64,000 nt of DNA from Morinoia aosen. Taxonomy: Eukaryota; Arthropoda; Malacostraca; Amphipoda; Talitridae. The position numbers and the translations under genes were made by a program. The stretch's first letter is position 1; each line of letters begins with the position of its first letter. A model generated the notes under the pieces. That model was not told where the DNA came from. It did not search any database and saw only the letters and a program-made list of their open reading frames with translations. The stretch is from positions 11,169,501 to 11,233,500 of the forward strand of contig CM059558.1 of assembly GCA_030386875.1 (NCBI GenBank). The letters are read 5' to 3'. This document shows positions 1 through 9,147 of this stretch, one piece after another.

Positions 1-96
1 AAGGCTAACAACCACGTTAGTCCTATGTGTCCTAAATTTGTAGCATTTTCTACCCTTGCTACCGCCTCCTCATGACGGTTAAAAGCACGTCTTCGG

Positions 97-3000
97 ATGT
101 GCCCTATTGTAGCTCTTTCTACTAAGTGTTGCGGGGTAGTTAAGAGAATTAATTTCTTGATCGATACAGGTAGTCAGAAGTCGCTAATCGACTTAGCTAC
201 TGTTATCCCTGATTGTGCTACAGTTGATTTACAGAAACTTACTGTTAACACTGTAGGAGCTTCTGTCCCGTTAAGGGGTAAGCAAATAAACTTTGAACTC
301 GTGCTTCCAGACAGTGAGAAGTACGAGCTTGATGTCTTTGCTATGCAGAACTTGAACCTTCAAATGGGGATTAAGGGTCTGCAAGCTAAAATTGCTCAGT
401 TTAAAACTAAGTTTCCTCTATCCACTTCCTTTCCGGAAATAGTTGAGGATAATATTCAAGTTAATGGCATTTTAGGTGTCGATGCTCTTCAAGCATTTAA
501 AGTCCTTGAATTACAACGCATTGCCGATTATAAGGTCATGCGTGTTTCTAATGGGTTTCTACCTTTCGGGGACTTTAAGTGTTATAAGTCCTCTCTTTCT
601 CCTGTTGTTGCCTCTAAAACCGAGACAATAAACAGTTGCTCATCAACTTCTGTTGTCAAGGTTGCTAACACTCATTTGAGTAAAATTCCTTCTTCTTCTT
701 TTTCTGCTTTCTCAACTAAACCGAAATCTAAAAGAAACAAGTCTAAATGTAAACTAAACCTAAACCGTTACCGAAATACTCTGAGGACCTTTTTTGACTC
801 TCCTAAAGTATGTTCTTCCGTGTTGGACGTTACCGAGAGCTGTGATGTACAGGCAGGTCTCGATAAACTATTAGACTTAGAACTCATAGGGGTGCCCTCG
901 AAAGAGGAAGAGTATGACAAGGAATTAGAGGATTTCAAAAGTAGTGTCACTTATGCGGAAGGCAAGTATTCTATTCGGTTACCATGGAATCGAAATTTAT
1001 TATCTAAAGTTCCCCATAGTTTCGGGCTCGCGAGGTTTCTTGCTCGTAAAGTTGCAGCTGATAATGCTCGAAGGGGGATTGAGAAGGAGTATAATGATGT
1101 TTTCCTTGAGCAACTCGAATTAGGAATAATAGAACCTTTGCCTTTCAAAACTTTGGACGTGCGAGTGCACAAATGGATTCCTCACCGACCTGTCGTGCGG
1201 GAGCACGCCGAGACCTCTAAAATTCGCCCTGTCTTTAACTGTTCTCTGAAAATAGGAAAGTTACCAAGTCTAAACGAAGCCTCGTATGTAGGTCCAAATC
1301 TTATGAACAATTTGTTGGGTCTCTTGGTGTATTTTCGTGCTAACTCCATAGTCTTACTTTCTGACATTTTTAAAGCTTTCCTTCAGGTAAAATTAGCCTG
1401 TGAATTTGACCGTAACCAATTCAGCTTCGTCCTTTACAAGGACGGTAAATTTCAATACTTTCGATACACGACTCTGTTGTTCGGGTTCGTTGCATCTCCC
1501 TATATTCTGAACTATCTTCTTAAACTTCATGCTGCCACTTTAACTGATCTAGTAATTCGAGACGTTATGGCCAATAAGCTGTACGTCGATAACTTAGTCT
1601 TTACCTCTAATAGTCCTGAGCTTACGTTTAGCACTTTTCAACGCGCTAACCGAGCCTTTGAAGAGAGTGGGTTTCCGTTGCGCAAATGGCAATCCAATAA
1701 TTCTGAACTTCTTTCGCAAATTGACCCTGCTCTTTGTAGTGCCGAAGTGCACTCCAGAGTGTTGGGGTACAATTATAATTCTTCCTCTGATCTTCTTTCT
1801 CTGTCCGTAAAAAGTTCGGATTCTTCCTGTAAAACGCGTCGGAGCATACTGTCTGAAGTTGCGTCTTTGTATGACCCATTAGGGGTTTTGCTTCCTTTTT
1901 CTGTACGGAGTAAGCTCATTTTACGAAAGTTAACGCCTCTGAGACTAGGATGGGATCAAGATGTTCCAGACGAGTTACGTAAGGACTGGCATGATTATTG
2001 TCTTGAGTTTTCTGAGTTGAGTAATTTCGAGTTCCCTAGAATGAATTTAGACAAAACTAAAAATGTTAAACTTGTAGTGTTTTGTGACGCTAGTGCTAGC
2101 GCCTTTGGCACTTGTATTTATGGTGTCCAAGAAGGACGCAGTACGCTTCTGTTCTCTAAAGTTAAGGTTTCGCCTCCTCGCCAAAGAACTCTTCCTTCTC
2201 TTGAACTTTTGGCCGTATTTCTTGCCTATCAATGTCTTGTATCTCTGATGTGTGACGTTAATTTCCCTTATAAGGTTTCGAGCGTAGTTTTGTTGACGGA
2301 CTCCCAGATCACATTAGCTTGGTTGTTGAGCGGTAAACCTCCACGAAAAAATGTGTTTGTAAGCAATAGACTTAAAGACTTAGAAGATATGCGTAAAACA
2401 TTAGAATGTAAAACTTCGGCTTCTTTCAGCTATGAGTATGTTCCTACTGTATTTAACGTGGCAGACATGCTGACACGTGGTGTTAAAGCTGCTAAGTTTT
2501 TACAGAATAAAATGTTATGGTTAGAAGGTCCTTCTCGGATAAGAGAAAGTAAAGATAAATGGCCCAAGGGACACTTGGGTTGCATTCCGCACCAATTTGT
2601 TTTAGATGCATGTATTGCAGTTAATATTAATCCCCCACGTCAAGCTTCGATTGTGGAGCTTGAACGATTTTCCTCCTATCCCAAGCTATTGGGTACTATG
2701 GAGAAAGTATTTAGAGCTGTCGCTATCTTTAGGCGTGCAGATGGGGGTGAGGCTAAACTGCGAGCCTTTCTATATCTTATTTCTACTATGCAAAAAACGC
2801 ATTTCGCAGACGAGATTGAGGCCTTGATTAACAAAAGTCCTCGTCCGCCTCTGCTAGTTAGATCATTTAATCTTTTTCTTGACTCTCACGGTTTAGTCAG
2901 ATCTAGTAGCCGTATTGTTGCCTCTGAAGAGTTGGATTACAATACTAGAAATCCGATTCTGTTGGCTAGTTCTTCGCATTTGACCAATCTGTTAATCTTG

Positions 3001-4419
3001 CATACGCATAAATGTTTAAACCATCAAGGTATTGACACCACCGTGCAGAAGCTCAAACTGGACGGTTATTTGATACCGCGCTGTAAGCGTGTTGTTCGTA
3101 ACGTGTTATCTAAGTGCACAATTTGCAAAAAGATAAACGCTAAAAACTTCTCCTATCCTGATCCTCCTGCTTTACCTGACACTCGTGTAAACTTTGTAAG
3201 ACCTTTCGCCACAACGGGAATGGACTTTTCTGCCCATTTCTGGGTATTAGATCCTTTTGGTTATAAACAAAAGGTATACCTTTTATTATTCACTTGTTTT
3301 CAGACCCGAGCCATTCATATTGAGCTTCTTCCTTCAATGACGTTGGAAGAATTTTGTTTCGCCTTTATTCGTTTCACAAACGATAAGGGCGTCCCTAATA
3401 CTGTCTATTCCGATAACGCTAGGACTTTCTTAGCGGCTCCTGATCTTCTGTCGGAAGTTTTAACTTCTTCTTTGTTTGAAGATCGTTTTCGCACCTTCAA
3501 CGTTAAATTTAAGACTATCCCGATTTATAGTCCTCAATTTGGAGCGATCTGAGAGCGTTTGTTCAAATCCATTAAGGATTGCTTGTATAAACTTTTTGGT
3601 CGCAGTACCTATCCGTATTCTACCTTCCTCACTGCTATTTCCGATACCACCCTTAATCTCAATCGGCGTCCTCTTTCTTACACTGAGACAGGGGACACGA
3701 TCTTGCCTATCATGCCTATACAATTCCTTCAACTGTACCCTACCTCTAATTCTTTAACCCTTTCTGATGAGATTCCGGACTTGGAGACCGAAGACGGTGA
3801 GCGCCGGGAGCATTTGCTCTCAGCCCTAGAGCGGCGCGACGTGATGGTTGCCAAGTTCCAGGAGCTTTGGTACACTCAATATCTGCTTTCTTTGCGCGGT
3901 CCTTATCCGCTTAAAACTCTCCCTCTTAATAATAAGTTTTTATCTGTGGGTCAGGTTGTCCTACTTAGGCATCCTGTAAGACCTAGACCTTTTTGGACCT
4001 TAGTTCGTATCATCGCTCTGATGCCTGGACGCGATGGCAAGGTCCGTGTTGTTAGAATAGTTAAAGCTGACAACTCTGAAACTGCCGTTAAAATTTCTCT
4101 ACTATACCCTCTGGAATTGTCTATTTCTACTACTGCTTCAGAGGAGGGGTGGGAAAGTGCAGACGGGAGTTCGAATGAGGAGTTCCATCCTCGTCTCGAG
4201 CCTCCCGAGAGTTCTTTTTCTCATGCGGGTAGCTCTGTTTCTCTTGAGCGCCCTAGAGGTCAGCATTATTCTTCTTCGTCTTCTTCTGTCTCTTCTGAAT
4301 CGGACTCCTCGGCTCAGTCCGAGGAACCCGAAGCTGCGTCTGCTGCCCGGCCTAAAAGGCATGCAGCGAGCCGGCAACGTAGTAAGCTGGCATACTTGAT
4401 CAAGAAAGGTCATTTATAA
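97..4419 (+). pseudogene. BEL/Pao pol polyprotein, interrupted by in-frame stop
   Basis: One reading frame runs 97-3552 (1151 codons), meets TGA at 3550-3552, and continues in the same frame to 4419. In order it shows an aspartic protease (DTGSQKSLID, about residue 23), a reverse transcriptase with YVDN near residue 496, an RNase H start (VVFCDASASAFG, catalytic Asp near 664), an integrase HHCC zinc finger (about 970-1010), and integrase core Asp residues near 1043 and 1106. The stop falls immediately before the Glu expected to complete the DDE triad, so the first product would lack that residue. The downstream part carries the C-terminal DUF5641-like domain (VGQVVLLRHP, LMPGRDGKVRVV) and a Ser/Glu-rich tail. 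Another in-frame TGA at 73-75 separates this frame from coding-like sequence at the window edge. The frame is otherwise intact, so decay is recent or limited. Confidence 0.88.
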
Positions 4420-5079
4420 TTTCCTTTCCTAATTATCTAATATTAAACTTTAAATGCGCATAAAATGTATAAAAATCCTTACCATGCTTTAGCTGGAAGG
4501 TAACTTTAATATGTAAATGTTTGTGTAACGGAAGTTTCTTAAGAAAACTCCGTTTCTTTTCTTTGCCGGGATTGTGTCGCAAATCCAGCCATTGCTCGTT
4601 ACTTAAGTCCTGCAAGTTACCCAACATCTTGCATAATAAGGGACTAAGGCTTTGTTACCTTAAAATGAGCCTTAACAGTAAAACGCTGCTAATTTATGAC
4701 AAAGCAGGGCAATGGTGGGAGTGCTTCACTTTTCCTGGAAACTAACATAGTGAACATGAATAATTTGATCATCTTATCTTCTTGTCGAATCCGAACCCCT
4801 ATCGACGGATTTGCGCAAGATGACGTGAGAGCTGCGCCTGGCTCGCCACGTCAGATCTCGACCAGACTCGGTCGTGAGCGTATGTGCTTATGCGCGCTCT
4901 GCCTGACCGGTTCCGACCCCTGCTTCCGGGGGCATTTTGCCCTAGACAGCCGGCTATATTGAAGAAGGTTTCGCCTGAAAACACTTTCTTCGAAGAACTT
5001 CAGGTGAGCCTCCTATTTTTTGTTCCCTTTGTCATAAAAAGCGTTTTCTTGCAGTGTTCCCTGACCTTCTTAAGGCCAG
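4420..5079 (+). repeat. BEL/Pao 3' UTR and candidate 3' LTR
   Basis: This stretch between the pol stop and the LINE remnant has no supported gene. A short inverted pair (AAGTTTCTTAAGAAAACTC) lies near 4530. The purine-rich GGTGGGAGTG near 4711-4720 is followed by TGC, the kind of start expected of an LTR. A second short inverted pair (GAAGAAGGTTTCG with CTTTCTTCGAAGAAC) lies near 4960-5000. Without the 5' LTR the boundaries cannot be fixed. Confidence 0.35.
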
Positions 5080-5478
5080 TTGGCAAGAGTATGTTCTTTG
5101 GAGCTAGTTAATTCTAGAAGTTGCGCCGTTTGGTCGGACGGCGGGACAATCTACCCAGCCATTCCCCTACACACACTTCCACCAACATCTATCTCAACAC
5201 TCCAGCGCGTACAAAACCGAGCCACGAGATACATAACAAATTCAGAATGGCAAGATTTCAACACCTCTGCACAACTACATCGCTGAGCAAACTTGCAACC
5301 AATCAACATTACACTCCACAAACACGCAAAAAGAATCTGGCAAAATATTCACGACACGCACCCACAACTCTACTTACAACTCACATTCCCGCAAGACACT
5401 CCGCAAATACCGCACAAACAATTCCGGAGCTCAAAAATGAAAACACTCGCACCCCAACCGAGACCAAAATACACTTAA
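5080..5478 (+). pseudogene. LINE reverse transcriptase C-terminal remnant (jockey-like)
   Basis: Frame 1 reads a typical post-RT tail of jockey/R1-type non-LTR elements: LQRVQNRATRYITNSEWQDF, then a TGA at 5284-5286. It continues in the same frame with ANLQPINITLHKHAKRIWQ and ends at 5478. The motif LQRVQNRATRYI is a hallmark of the region just after the RT domain in these LINEs. The RT and endonuclease domains are absent, so this is a 5'-truncated, dead fragment. Microsatellite-like GACG repeats follow at 5491-5506. Confidence 0.7.
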
Positions 5479-5489
5479 CACGACTCTAA

Positions 5490-6344
5490 CGACGGACGGA
5501 CGGACAGACTCGACTGACCAGCACCGACTCAAGCGAATATTTTGTGATAAAGGAGACTTAACCAATACGGCAAGCCTACCCACCCACGTCCGGTACTAAT
5601 GATGCCTACTAACTAAAGATCCACCCATACAAAGCCCTGACGGGTAATTAACTTCTACCACCCTTAAACTACCTACAAAAAATACCCTCAACACTAGCAT
5701 CATATGCGCAAAGCGCATCTCTATCGTTTTCCTACCTATCCTTTTCCGCTTCACCCCTTCTCTTCCCGACACACTCTGTGTCAAACTTTCTTTCCGTCTT
5801 CTCTATAAGCATCGCCAAGCCAAGCCAAGCAGTTCAGTTCGCACAGTGCACTCGCAGGAACCCTGACATTCACACAAGTCTTCTTCCTGCGAGCCTCCTC
5901 ACTGCAACGGCTCACACAAGTCTTCCAACGATCTCCTCACTGCAACGGCTCACACAAGACTTCTCCCTGCGACTCTCCATGCAGCGACTCCGACATTCAC
6001 TAGTCTCGGCTGCTCAGCAAGCGGTAGCCTCACGGCCTTCATCGCCACCTCGACGGCGCCGCTACACCACGCGACGCGACTTACCGACAACCGTTGGTCC
6101 TCCAAGTCGTCCTTGGGTACCATACTACCTGCCTGTAATTATTTACCTCATGTGCCAGACTGTCGTCGATACCTACCAATAATACGGCCTCTATTCCAGT
6201 TGTGTTTTCCTTACCCTGCCGGATTCGTTGCACCTCAGGCACTACGCTTCGGGCATAGATACCACAAAGTCTAAAGGTTTTCATAGTCTGCCTGGAGTGT
6301 AAAGCAGCCTGAGTGAGAACACTACAAGTTTATTTCTAATAGAG
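5490..6344. other. Unassigned flank of the Gypsy insertion with short tandem copies
   Basis: I see no supported gene here. A unit of about 37 bp (CTCACTGCAACGGCTCACAC core) occurs in two adjacent copies at about 5897-5960, with a partial copy before it. AAGCCAAGCCAAGC is a short tandem run near 5818. This was the left flank of the Gypsy target site and joins with the sequence after 16265. Confidence 0.4.
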
Positions 6345-6348
6345 ATGG
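6345..6348. repeat. Target-site duplication ATGG, left copy
   Basis: ATGG directly precedes the 5' LTR and is matched by ATGG at 16262-16265 directly after the 3' LTR. Confidence 0.9.
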
Positions 6349-6679
6349 TGTGCGCCCGCCGAGTATATAAATAGAACCGGCAAGAGACATCGCCGTTCAT
6401 TAGCGGTGGCCTGACGTAGAGGTAGCATTAAAAGAGTCGTCGCTCTTCAGTAGTGGAAGCGTGACTGTCGAGGAAGCACCTGTACAGATCACAGATGCGT
6501 TATAGAAGTAACATCACTTCGTATTAGCCCCTACCGTCCGATCTAACAGACTCTTTGCCACTACCGAAGCCTGTGCCAATTCCTGAGTACCAATAAAGGA
6601 TAACCACGTTACTGCATTTGAGTAACTCCCGAACCTCATTCGCGTTAGTTTCGACCCGTACATGGAAAGGGACGGAACG
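6349..6679 (+). repeat. 5' LTR of the Gypsy element
   Basis: The 331-bp LTR begins TGTGCGCCCGCC. TATATAAA lies only 15 bp inside it, so the U3 part would be unusually short. AATAAA at 6592-6597 is a candidate polyadenylation signal. Two small hairpins follow the TATA box (CGCCG...CGGTG near 6391 and AAGAG...CTCTT near 6432). The terminal base here is G where the 3' copy has A. Confidence 0.95.
6364..6371 (+). promoter_or_regulatory. TATA box in the 5' LTR
   Basis: TATATAAA is an exact TATA element and is repeated at the equivalent place in the 3' LTR. Transcription would be expected to start about 30 bp downstream, leaving a U3 of only some 40-45 bp. Confidence 0.6.
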
Positions 6680-7619
6680 TTTATGGTGGCCAGTATATCG
6701 GGATGCCACATTAAAGATATCCACATTGCCGCATTGCCACATTGCCCATTGAAGAAGAAAGATATCAAGAATTGATCTTCGGTTCTGCTGATCCGTGATT
6801 TTAAGTGTGAGGAGTGTCACCCTGTTTGGAGTAACGTCGCATAGTTATCACATTACTTCAGAGCATCGAGAAAAGGAAGAAGGACGTCAGCGCAGAAAAT
6901 CGAAGTTATTGGAAAGAACTTCGAGGGAGAAAAAATCGAAAATTTACACGCTACTCAGCCTTCACCAGTCTGGATCATCGCTACTCAAAGGAGAAGAAGA
7001 AGTGAAAGGGTCCAGATCAACAACCTGATCTGTCGACGAGATCTACGCATTTACGCACCGTCATCTGCAACGAGAAGATCGACGAGATCTACGCATCGCC
7101 AAAATATTGTTCAACGTCACCAACTAGCTTCGCATAGCAAGCTGAGTATACGCCGATAATGTTTGCTTGCGAATTAAATAAGCATGCGCTCAATTTAATG
7201 ATTATATATAATCATTATAAAATAAAATAAATAAGAAGTTCTCTATGTAAAACTATTTGAGCAGCATAGGCATTGCAAGCGCAGTAAGCACGCTGATTCT
7301 TGGGAGTGGGAGAGCCTGAATGCGGAAGCATTTGTGAGGCGGTAGTCCATTGTCAGTGAGAACAATTGAAGGAAGTTGTAGCCATTGTTCTCTAGCCCAT
7401 TGTTCTCTAGCACATAAGTGTAAGCTGAAGCGGCCTGTCTCTGTCCAGTGTGGGGCCAGACTTCACGAGCCTTTGTGTGCTGAAATAGCCTGTTTTAAAG
7501 TCCACTGAAAATGTGAGTTATCATTTTATTATATGTAGAATATTTTCATTAAATGTGTGTAGAACATTTGACTCTTAATGGTAATTAGAGGTCTAAGAAT
7601 ATAAGAGTATTGTGTACTT
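6680..7619 (+). other. Gypsy leader with candidate primer-binding site
   Basis: This is a non-coding leader between the 5' LTR and gag. A TGG triplet at 6684-6686 (TGGTGGCCAGTATATC), five bases after the LTR, is a candidate tRNA primer-binding site; I cannot assign the tRNA. The leader holds a 20-bp perfect palindrome near 7197 (AATGATTATATATAATCATT), a duplicated motif (TCGACGAGATCTACGCAT at about 7033 and 7079), and several upstream ATGs. Confidence 0.55.
7513..7518 (+). promoter_or_regulatory. Candidate splice donor GTGAGT upstream of gag
   Basis: AAAAT|GTGAGT matches the donor consensus and lies about 107 bp before the gag ATG. Paired with the acceptor ending at 14275 it would remove gag and pol and bring the third ORF close to the 5' leader. 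This is inference from sequence only. Confidence 0.4.
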
Positions 7620-9092
7620 ATGTCGGACAGTGACTCTGACGGATACGAGTACATAAGAACTATCCCGTATGTGACTAGTTTTGGAAGATTATCAATTCCT
7701 ATTTTTTCCGCGAAGTCGACTTCAATACCTGTCACCATGACGACCACCACCACAGTCACCCCTGTTACCAGTGCAGTCACTACCACAGTTATCCTTGTCA
7801 CTAGTACGGTTACCACTGTGACGACTTCTATTGTCGGTCCGATACCTAGTGTTGTAATTGCTGGGCAGGATCTGCCGCAGTTCAGGGGTAGAAAACGAAG
7901 GAATGATCCGGACTTCATAGAAAATAAGTCACTAGAAACGCATATAAAGGATGTGCGAGCATATTTCAATATGCTGTCAGATAATTCGGAGGAGGCGAAA
8001 TTAAATTTATTGTTGCGAACTGCAGACAAGCGGGTAGGAGACTTCAATACTGTTGTCGCTTCCATAATTAGTGAAGGTTATGATTTAAGTTTCGAAGAAG
8101 TCGTACACCTGTTGGAGAATATCTACGTCTCAAAAGGTGAAAGATCTCTGCACGCGGTCGCCTGTGATCTGAATAACGTACGCCTAAAACGTAATGATGC
8201 TTTAGCGAGCCAGTTTGTTGCTATCCTGTCCAAAATCCGTAAGCTAACCCACAGAATAATGAACAGCCCGGAGTGCACGAACAGAGCCCACCCCTATGTA
8301 GTAAATTGTCCCGATCCTGTTGCTCTCGATAAGTATGTCGAGAATACTTTAATTGTTGCGTTAGCTATGGCCATCATCAACCCCCTAGTAACAGAAGATT
8401 TTTCCAAAAAACTATTTAACAAACCCTTTAACTCGTCGGAAGAGCTCCTTCAAAGAATTGTGACTGTCATTCGGAATTTTCCCGAGGATAAGCAAGTGTT
8501 AGCGACTCGATCTGAGAGATCTGTGGAAATCTATTGTGCAGAGGATGACCATTCGCCCGAATCAAACTTTGATGCAGCCTATGATGAGGCCGAAGTGTAT
8601 ACAATGACAAGAGGCGGATTTCAAGGTAGAGGTAGGACGCGTAGGCCCTACTCGAGACCAAATTTCCCAAGACCAACTTTCCGTGCTAGACCTCACGTAA
8701 AATCTTTTGTTGGAGATCGTGAACTAGGAACTCTCGAAGTCCGAGCATTAGAGACAGCTACTGAAGCTAGGCGTTGCTCGAATTGTAACAGTAATGTGTG
8801 TGTCTGCCTAGGACAAGGTGTGTCGGTAACCACTGTGGCTAGGAAACCGACTGATTGGTACAAACCAGGTTCATATCAGACAGCCACCGAGCATTCACTG
8901 CGTGACGTAGCTTGTTTTCGTTGTAATAAGTTAGGACACTACGCAAGAGACTGTAGGTCCAGACGAGACTATTTCAACAGACCAGGTAGACCTGATCGTG
9001 TCCGTGCGCGAGGACAGCATAAAACTCGTGTACCAGAAAAAGGCCAGGTAGAAACTTACCAGACTAACAGTGGCGATAATTTTTTAGCGTAA
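7620..9092 (+). CDS. gag: Gypsy Gag protein
   Basis: A 490-codon frame starts at the first long-ORF ATG after the leader. The N-terminal part has an acidic start (MSDSDSDGY) followed by a Thr/Val-rich stretch. The centre is capsid-like helical sequence. The C-terminal third is Arg-rich with a Cys cluster (RRCSNCNSNVCVC, about 380-395) and a classical CCHC knuckle (CFRCNKLGHYARDC, about residues 432-445), the nucleic-acid-binding nucleocapsid signature. The frame is intact and ends GCG TAA, two codons after a T-TTT-TTA slippery heptamer, which points to Gag-Pol expression by -1 frameshifting. It should assemble the particle that packages the element RNA. Confidence 0.92.
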   Translation: MSDSDSDGYEYIRTIPYVTSFGRLSIPIFSAKSTSIPVTMTTTTTVTPVTSAVTTTVILVTSTVTTVTTSIVGPIPSVVIAGQDLPQFRGRKRRNDPDFIENKSLETHIKDVRAYFNMLSDNSEEAKLNLLLRTADKRVGDFNTVVASIISEGYDLSFEEVVHLLENIYVSKGERSLHAVACDLNNVRLKRNDALASQFVAILSKIRKLTHRIMNSPECTNRAHPYVVNCPDPVALDKYVENTLIVALAMAIINPLVTEDFSKKLFNKPFNSSEELLQRIVTVIRNFPEDKQVLATRSERSVEIYCAEDDHSPESNFDAAYDEAEVYTMTRGGFQGRGRTRRPYSRPNFPRPTFRARPHVKSFVGDRELGTLEVRALETATEARRCSNCNSNVCVCLGQGVSVTTVARKPTDWYKPGSYQTATEHSLRDVACFRCNKLGHYARDCRSRRDYFNRPGRPDRVRARGQHKTRVPEKGQVETYQTNSGDNFLA

Positions 9093-9147
9093 GCTGCAGA
9101 GACGATTTCATTTCCGATAGAAATAACATCAATGGTAAAAATGAAAT
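9080..9147 (+). promoter_or_regulatory. -1 ribosomal frameshift site between gag and pol
   Basis: At 9080-9086 the sequence T TTT TTA sits in exact X-XXY-YYZ register with the gag frame, six bases before the gag stop. The pol frame is -1 relative to gag, and its last upstream stop is TAA at 9077-9079, so it opens precisely at this site. A 9-bp complementary pair (ATTTCATTT 9105-9113 with AAATGAAAT 9139-9147) could form a downstream stem. Its 18-base spacing is longer than usual, so the stimulator is uncertain. Confidence 0.75.

Larger units (their letters stand above)
1..5110 (+). mobile_element. BEL/Pao LTR retrotransposon, left part cut by window edge
   Basis: The window opens inside a BEL/Pao-type element. 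A pol frame with aspartic protease, reverse transcriptase, RNase H and integrase fills 97-4419. It is followed by a non-coding tail and a purine-rich tract near 4707-4720 (GGTGGGAGTG), which resembles the polypurine tract this superfamily carries just before the 3' LTR. Gag and the 5' LTR lie outside the window, so no LTR pair or target duplication can be tested. The right boundary is approximate, because LINE-derived sequence starts near 5080-5110. The superfamily call rests on the pol domain order and the YVDN reverse transcriptase motif. Confidence 0.8.
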
